Shown here one piece after another: positions 59,712-64,000 of a DNA stretch of 64,000 nt. Every line of letters starts with the position of its first letter. Positions within the stretch are counted from its first letter, which is position 1. The notes below the pieces were generated by a model, which was not told the origin of the DNA, searched no databases, and saw only the letters and a list, made by a program, of their open reading frames with translations. The stretch is from BOG-932 sp965276835 (GTDB lineage Bacteria > Pseudomonadota > Alphaproteobacteria > BOG-932 > Roseiterribacteraceae): assembly GCA_965276835.1 (NCBI GenBank), contig OZ255631.1, forward strand, positions 1,116,001 to 1,180,000. The letters are read 5' to 3'. The position numbers and the translations under genes were made by a program.

Positions 59712-59784
59712 CGGAGTGAGAGGATTCGAACCTCCGGCCTCTACGTCCCGAACGTAGCGCTCTACCAGGCTGAGCTACACTCCG
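59708..59784 (-). tRNA. tRNA-Pro (CGG), CCA encoded
   Basis: On the minus strand the 77-nt gene starts CGGAGTGTAGCTCAG. The anticodon stem-loop is CTACG-TTCGGGA-CGTAG (anticodon CGG), the T-arm has GGTTCGAATCC, and the acceptor ends CACTCCGACCA. It is intact; its 3' half is duplicated at 56667-56716. Confidence 0.97.
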
Positions 59785-59881
59785 ACGACCGCCTCTTGCG
59801 CGGTAGGGGCCGACGTATAGCGCCCGGACCGGGATGCCGCAAGGCGGCCGGAGCGGTTCGCTCGAAAATTCCGGCCAGGTT

Positions 59882-60931
59882 CTAAAATTCCCGGTTAATG
59901 CAGAATTCGACCAGTGCGGCGAGCGCACCGCGCATCGGCCGCAATGGCAGTGCGTTCAAGGCTTCCAACGCCAGCGCGCCATGGGTACGCGCCAAATCCA
60001 GCGCCGCGCCGAAACCGTTATGCCGGTCGATCAGCGCAACGGCGTGCTCGAGGTCCCCTTCCCGCTGATCCAGGTCTTCTAGCGTCCGCCGCCAAAAGGT
60101 GCGTTCGATCTCCGTGCCGCGGCTGATGGCAAAGACGACCGGCAGCGTCATCTTGCCTTCGCGGAAGTCGTCGCCGACCGTCTTGCCGAGCTTCGCCTCG
60201 CGGGCTGAATAATCCAGCACGTCGTCGACGATCTGGAAGGCGATGCCGAAGCTCATTCCGAACTGCTGGAGCGCCGCCGCGTCGGCCGCCGGCCGGTCGG
60301 CGACAATGGCGCCGATCTCGCACGCCGCTGCGAACAGGGCGGCCGTCTTGGCCGCAACTACCGCGAGATATTCGGACTCGGATGTCTTGAGGTTGTTGGT
60401 CGTGGCCAACTGCAGAACTTCGCCCTCGGCGATGACCGCTGAAGCGCGCGACAGGATACGCAGCACGTCGAGCGAGCCGTCCTCCACCATCAGTTCGAAA
60501 GACCGGCTGAACAGGAAATCGCCGACCAGGACGCTGGCCTGGTTGCCGAACAGAGTATTGGCTGAATCCTGGCCGCGCCGGCGTTCGCTTTCGTCGACCA
60601 CGTCGTCGTGGAGCAAGGTCGCGGTGTGGATGAACTCGACCGCGGCTGCCAGCTTATGATGGCGCGCGCCCGAATAGCCGCACAGATTGGCGGCGGCCAG
60701 CGTCAGCAGCGGACGCAGGCGCTTGCCGCCGGCGGCGACGATATAGCCGGCCAATTGGGGGATCAGCGCGACCGGCGAATGCATGCGGTCGACGATGATG
60801 CGGTTGACCGCCTGCATGTCGTCCGCGAGCAGCGTGCTGAGGCGGTCGAGTGCGGCTACGGAATGGTCGCGGCCGGCAAGCTCAAAATCGAGCGTGTCGT
60901 GCCCAGCGCGCCGTTCTGCTGCCGCGATCAC
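59882..60931 (-). CDS. ispB: Long-chain polyprenyl diphosphate synthase (octaprenyl/decaprenyl type)
   Basis: The 349-residue trans-prenyltransferase has the first Asp-rich motif LLHDDVVDESERRRG, a GGKRLRPLL segment and the second Asp motif FQIVDDVLDYSA. It makes the side chain of ubiquinone; chain length cannot be read from the sequence. The 217 bases between it and the DUF2007 gene show nothing definite. Confidence 0.94.
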   Translation of the reverse strand: MIAAAERRAGHDTLDFELAGRDHSVAALDRLSTLLADDMQAVNRIIVDRMHSPVALIPQLAGYIVAAGGKRLRPLLTLAAANLCGYSGARHHKLAAAVEFIHTATLLHDDVVDESERRRGQDSANTLFGNQASVLVGDFLFSRSFELMVEDGSLDVLRILSRASAVIAEGEVLQLATTNNLKTSESEYLAVVAAKTAALFAAACEIGAIVADRPAADAAALQQFGMSFGIAFQIVDDVLDYSAREAKLGKTVGDDFREGKMTLPVVFAISRGTEIERTFWRRTLEDLDQREGDLEHAVALIDRHNGFGAALDLARTHGALALEALNALPLRPMRGALAALVEFCINREF

Positions 60932-61148
60932 TCACAAACTCCGCGCGCGATGGAAAAAGTCATAAGCCCAGTCATCAAATTGAATTCCACTGGTCCCGGC
61001 AGGATCGACGGATCGGAGCCCAACACGCAAAAGCAGCCAGCTTTACCGCGGCCAGTGCCAATGAGAACATAGACACGCCAATTTGGCGGTCAAGATTGCG
61101 CTATCTTACTTTATCAAATCACAAAGGGCCTAGCGGTCAGGGAAGCTA

Positions 61149-61364
61149 ATGAAAGAACTGCTGCGGACTAACGATGTGGTCATGATTTCCTGGGTGCAGG
61201 CAGCGCTGGCCGAAGATGGGATAGAGACCATTGTCTTCGACCAGTTCGTCAGCGCGATCGAGGGCTATGCCGGCCCGGTGCAGCGCCGGGTCATGGTGGC
61301 GAACGACGATTTCGAGCGGGCGCAATGGATTGTGAAGACCCAATCCCCCGAGGTAACCCCATAA
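61149..61364 (+). CDS. DUF2007 small protein
   Basis: The 71-residue protein MKELLRTNDVVMISWVQAAL ... FDQFVSAIEGYAGPVQRRVMVANDDFERAQWIV matches DUF2007, a ferredoxin-like fold called putative signal transducer. The divergent order polyprenyl synthase / DUF2007 / methyltransferase recurs in alphaproteobacteria. The function is unknown. Confidence 0.88.
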   Translation: MKELLRTNDVVMISWVQAALAEDGIETIVFDQFVSAIEGYAGPVQRRVMVANDDFERAQWIVKTQSPEVTP

Positions 61365-62104
61365 AAACCAACGATCGCTTGCTGGGCGGGCGAGTCCGCC
61401 TGACTCAGCCGACGACGGGTTATCGCGTGGCGATCGACCCGTTGCTGCTTGCGGCGGCGGTGACGGTGGGTCCAGGCGACCGTGTCCTGGATGCAGGCTG
61501 CGGCACCGGCGCTGCGGCGCTATGCCTCGCGGCGCGGATAGCCGACTGCCGGATCGTCGGCGTGGAGTTGAACCGTGAGCTGGCGGCGTTGGCGCGGTCG
61601 AACGTATCCGCGAACGGCCTCGAAGACCGCGTCGAGATCGCGCTGGCATCGTTCGATGCTTATGCGGCCGAGCATGCCGGCGGCTTCGATCAGGTCGTCA
61701 CCAATCCTCCGTTTTACGAAGATGGCCGGCACACTCAGTCGTCCGCCTACAGCAAGGCGACGGCGCATGGCGAGCAAGATGTGCCGTTGGAGGATTGGAT
61801 CAAGGCCGCGGCGGTCGCGTTGCGCGCCGGCGGTCGGCTTATGCTTATCCACCGCGCCGACCGGTTGGACGACATCCTCGCCGCCTTTGGGCGGCGCTTC
61901 GGCGCTGCGATCATCTTCCCCTTATGGCCCCGCGTCGGCACGGAAGCCAAGCGTGTTCTGGTGTCCGCAGTGAAGGGCCGCAGGACGCCGCCGCGGCTGA
62001 TGCCGGGGCTTGTTCTGCACGAAAGCGACGGGAACTTTACGGCGACGGCCCAGGCGATTCTACGCGATGCGGCTGCGTTGGACCTTGGGTCGGGTTCCGC
62101 ATAA
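61325..62104 (+). CDS. TrmN6-like SAM-dependent methyltransferase
   Basis: The protein has LLGGRVRLTQPTTGYRVAIDPLLLAAAV, the SAM loop VLDAGCGTGAAALCLA and the NPPF motif VVTNPPFYEDGRH, as in tRNA1(Val) adenine-37 N6-methyltransferase and related enzymes. The start is unclear. The ATG at 61325 overlaps DUF2007 by 40 bases, while homology begins near 61370, where TTG at 61380 is the nearest start codon. Confidence 0.85.
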   Translation: MDCEDPIPRGNPIKTNDRLLGGRVRLTQPTTGYRVAIDPLLLAAAVTVGPGDRVLDAGCGTGAAALCLAARIADCRIVGVELNRELAALARSNVSANGLEDRVEIALASFDAYAAEHAGGFDQVVTNPPFYEDGRHTQSSAYSKATAHGEQDVPLEDWIKAAAVALRAGGRLMLIHRADRLDDILAAFGRRFGAAIIFPLWPRVGTEAKRVLVSAVKGRRTPPRLMPGLVLHESDGNFTATAQAILRDAAALDLGSGSA

Positions 62105-62114
62105 GATCGATTCC

Positions 62115-62336
62115 ATGAAGCTTTTGGTTTTCATCGCGCTGGTCGTTCTGGGTTGGTACGGCGTCAAGTGGCTGCAGCAGGCCGGCACGGCATTGCGCCA
62201 AAACGGACGGCAACAAAGCGGCAGAACGATGCGGACGATGGACACAACAGTCTGCCGACGTTGCGGCACCTATGTCCCCGCCGAATTCCCGACGGCCTGC
62301 GATCGCCGCGACTGCCCGTTTCCCGGCATCGGCTAA
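62115..62336 (+). CDS. Small membrane-anchored zinc-ribbon protein
   Basis: The 73-residue protein has an N-terminal helix MKLLVFIALVVLGWYGVKWL, a short basic linker and a metal knuckle VCRRCGTYVPAEFPTACDRRDCPFPG with four Cys. It resembles PP0621-type proteins. It follows the methyltransferase by 10 bases, so they are likely cotranscribed. The function is unknown. Confidence 0.75.
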   Translation: MKLLVFIALVVLGWYGVKWLQQAGTALRQNGRQQSGRTMRTMDTTVCRRCGTYVPAEFPTACDRRDCPFPGIG

Positions 62337-62415
62337 AGGTCGCCTCCGCTTGATCGGCGGACCGGCGCTCGCGTAAGGTGCGCGACCCGTCACCGGACAG
62401 ATTGCACCGCTCCCA

Positions 62416-63300
62416 ATGGCCGAAAAACCGACCAGTTTTCAGGACTTGATTTTGCGCCTCCAGCAATTCTGGGCGGCGCAAGGTTGCGTCATCCTGCAAC
62501 CCTACGACCTGGAGATGGGCGCGGGCACGTTTCACCCGGCGACGACGCTCCGCGCGCTGGGCAAGGCGCCATGGAGCGCGGCGTTCGTTCAAGCCTGCCG
62601 CCGCCCAACCGATGGCCGCTATGGCGAGAATCCGAACCGGCTGCAGCATTATTACCAGTTCCAGGTGATCCTGAAGCCGTCCCCGGCGGACAGCCAGACG
62701 CTGTATCTGAAAAGTCTGCAGGCGATCGGCATCGATCCGATGGCCCACGACATCCGCTTCGTCGAGGACGACTGGGAAAGCCCGACGCTGGGCGCCTGGG
62801 GTCTGGGCTGGGAGGTGTGGTGCGACGGCATGGAGGTGACGCAGTTCACCTATTTCCAGCAGGTCGGCGGCATCGAGTGCGATCCGGTCGCGGTCGAGCT
62901 GACTTATGGCTTGGAACGGCTGGCGATGTATGTGCTGGACCGCGAGAACGTCTATGACCTGCCCTATAACGACCCCGCCAGTCGGACGCCGCTGACCTAT
63001 GGCGATGTGTTCCTGGAGGACGAGCGCGAGTTCTCCGCGTTCAATTTCGAGGCGGCCAACGCCGACAAGCTGAAAATACATTTCGAGGATGCCGAGGCGG
63101 AGTGCCATGCCCTGCTCGGCAAGTCGCTTCCCCTGCCCGCCTATGAGCAGTGCATCAAGGCCAGCCACCTGTTCAACCTGATGGACGCGCGCGGGGTCAT
63201 CAGTGTTGTGGAACGCCAGGCGCAGATCGGCCGGGTGCGCGCGCTGGCCAAAGCATGCTGTGAGGCCTGGCTGGACAAGATCACCGCCGATGCCGCCTGA
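62416..63300 (+). CDS. glyQ: Glycyl-tRNA synthetase alpha subunit
   Basis: The 294-residue catalytic subunit of the heterotetrameric GlyRS has FQDLILRLQQFWAAQGCVILQPYDLEMGAGTFHPATTLRALG, RRPTDGRYGENPNRLQHYYQFQVILKPSP and EVWCDGMEVTQFTYFQQVGGI. Its partner glyS begins 543 bases downstream, with a GNAT gene between. No glycine riboswitch is seen upstream. Confidence 0.97.
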   Translation: MAEKPTSFQDLILRLQQFWAAQGCVILQPYDLEMGAGTFHPATTLRALGKAPWSAAFVQACRRPTDGRYGENPNRLQHYYQFQVILKPSPADSQTLYLKSLQAIGIDPMAHDIRFVEDDWESPTLGAWGLGWEVWCDGMEVTQFTYFQQVGGIECDPVAVELTYGLERLAMYVLDRENVYDLPYNDPASRTPLTYGDVFLEDEREFSAFNFEAANADKLKIHFEDAEAECHALLGKSLPLPAYEQCIKASHLFNLMDARGVISVVERQAQIGRVRALAKACCEAWLDKITADAA

Positions 63301-63850
63301 AGCCTTTCGGATTCGCGACGTGATGGCGGCGGACGTTCCCGCGATTACTGCCATCTATGCCGCCGAAGTCATGACCAACGTAGCGACCTTCGAAGAGGTT
63401 GCGCCCGGCGAGGCCGAAATGGCTACGCGGATCGAGAACGTCCGTGGCCTTGGCCTGCCCTATATCGTCGCCGAGCGCGCCGGCGCGGTCTTGGGCTATG
63501 GCTATGCCGGGCCTTACCATGCGCGGGCGGCGTATCGCTCCACCTTGGAAGACACGGTCTATATCCGTCCGGATGCCCATCGTCAGGGCGTGGGACGCGC
63601 CTTGCTGAGCCAAGTCATCGCGCGGGCCGAGGCGGGCGGCTATCGCCAGATGATGGCGTTGATCACCCATGTGCCGGAGAGCGCGTCAGTGGCGCTCCAC
63701 CAGGCTTTGGGCTTCCGCATGATGGGGATTGCCCAGGCGGTCGGCTACAAGAATGGCAGGTGGCTCGACGTCGCCTATATGCAACGGGCTCTCGGCGTCG
63801 CCGACGCGACCCCGCCCGCAATACCGTTAGTTGGAAAGCCCAATGGCTGA
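63290..63850 (+). CDS. GNAT-family N-acetyltransferase (phosphinothricin acetyltransferase-like)
   Basis: The 186-residue enzyme has FRIRDVMAADVPAITAIYAAEVMTNVATFEEVAP, LGYGYAGPYHARAAYRSTLEDTVYIRPDAHRQGVGRALL (acetyl-CoA loop) and VPESASVALHQALGFRMMG, the Pat/Bar/MnaT group. Such enzymes acetylate L-amino-acid analogues such as phosphinothricin or methionine sulfoximine. I chose the ATG at 63290, which overlaps the glyQ stop by 11 bases; it overlaps glyS by 8. Confidence 0.88.
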   Translation: MPPEAFRIRDVMAADVPAITAIYAAEVMTNVATFEEVAPGEAEMATRIENVRGLGLPYIVAERAGAVLGYGYAGPYHARAAYRSTLEDTVYIRPDAHRQGVGRALLSQVIARAEAGGYRQMMALITHVPESASVALHQALGFRMMGIAQAVGYKNGRWLDVAYMQRALGVADATPPAIPLVGKPNG

Positions 63851-64000
63851 GTTTCTGCTCGAAATCCTGTCGGAAGACATCCCGGCCCGCATGCAGGTGC
63901 AGGCGGCGGACGATTTGAAGCGCCTGGTGACCGAGCACCTGACCGGCGCCGGCCTGACCTTCGACAGCGCCACCGCCCACTCGACCCCGCGCCGCCTGGT
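63843..64000 (+). CDS. glyS: Glycyl-tRNA synthetase beta subunit (partial, 5' end)
   Basis: The frame starts MAEFLLEILSEDIPARMQVQ and continues ATAHSTPRRLV to the window edge, the conserved start of GlyS. The start overlaps the GNAT stop by 8 bases (ATGGCTGA). Most of the gene lies outside the window. Confidence 0.95.
   Translation, partial: MAEFLLEILSEDIPARMQVQAADDLKRLVTEHLTGAGLTFDSATAHSTPRRL

Larger units (their letters stand above)
56667..59757. mobile_element. 3-kb element integrated at tRNA-Pro(CGG), no integrase
   Basis: A perfect 50-bp direct repeat (56667-56716 and 59708-59757) equals the 3' half of the tRNA-Pro gene at the right end, the usual result of tyrosine-integrase insertion into a tRNA 3' end. 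Inside lie an HNH-like gene, a 47-residue membrane protein, a broken phosphoribosyltransferase, a membrane-anchored protein and an XRE regulator. No integrase or excisionase gene is present. The DNA is AT-richer than the flanks. It is a non-autonomous or decayed genomic island. Confidence 0.85.

Noticed and set aside
60956..61072. 40-codon rightward frame upstream of DUF2007
   Set aside because: No ribosome site and no protein-like hydrophobic pattern; likely chance.
62337..62415. Glycine riboswitch or T-box before glyQ
   Set aside because: The 79-base leader shows none of the conserved elements and is too short.
1..64000. CRISPR arrays, rRNA genes, prophage structural genes
   Set aside because: No regularly spaced direct repeats, no rRNA sequence and no capsid, tail or terminase genes were seen.

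Overview
This is a chromosomal window of a GC-rich alphaproteobacterium. Several things point there: the cluster lytic transglycosylase / rlpA / D,D-carboxypeptidase / tmk / holB / metG / tatD / MBL hydrolase, the bolA / J-domain / cobS / cobT cluster of aerobic cobalamin synthesis, an STAS-fused MlaE, and a GTTC-N7-GTTC motif of the alphaproteobacterial LexA type. A Rhodospirillales-like lineage is plausible, but the genus cannot be fixed from sequence alone.

Layout. 1-6.6 kb (minus strand): a winged-helix/PAP2-type protein cut by the window edge, a GT39-type glycosyltransferase, an MBL phosphodiesterase, tatD, metG and holB. 6.6-12.35 kb: accessory DNA between holB and tmk, carrying a marR-emrA-emrB efflux operon, a pepSY gene followed by a truncated response regulator, a vapBC module with a near-ideal palindromic operator, two tiny ORFs and an intrinsic terminator. 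12.35-16.2 kb: tmk and the cell-wall genes. 16.5-18.5 kb: a CHRD-domain gene, tRNA-Ser(UGA), and a scar with an orphan IS3-type orfA, an AT-rich AGCTTA-repeat patch and a truncated lipoprotein ORF. 18.5-28.9 kb: PAS protein, DUF938, DUF6481, ferritin-like protein, aroK-aroB-corC-like operon, a 272-bp inverted-repeat element, an xerC/D-type recombinase operon and a cytoplasmic PAS histidine kinase. 28.9-37.6 kb: aminotransferase, malate synthase, accA, DUF2889, bolA, J-domain protein, cobS and cobT.

37.6-42.8 kb: an FkbM methyltransferase and a polysaccharide flippase in AT-richer DNA, small zinc-ribbon and hypothetical genes, a serine hydrolase and a repeat-rich gap. 42.8-47.8 kb: hisS-deoC, hisI, clpX-folB and apt. 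48.0-52.5 kb: a phospholipid-transport (Mla) operon mlaE-mlaF-mlaD-auxiliary lipoprotein, whose last overlapping gene is a TAXI-type periplasmic binding protein in the place where mlaC might be expected. 52.6-56.6 kb: surface lipoprotein, sensor kinase, beta-carbonic anhydrase and hexapeptide acyltransferase. 56.67-59.76 kb: a compact 3-kb element integrated at tRNA-Pro(CGG), bounded by a perfect 50-bp direct repeat. It has paired 11-bp-spaced motifs near both ends and no integrase gene, and it carries an HNH-like protein, two membrane proteins, a broken phosphoribosyltransferase and an XRE regulator with a candidate operator. 59.9-64 kb: polyprenyl diphosphate synthase, DUF2007, a TrmN6-like methyltransferase, a small zinc protein, and glyQ-GNAT-glyS.

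The strongest candidates for new biology are the integrase-less tRNA-Pro element with its cargo, the TAXI protein embedded in the Mla operon, the 272-bp structured inverted-repeat element upstream of aroK, and the winged-helix/PAP2 fusion.
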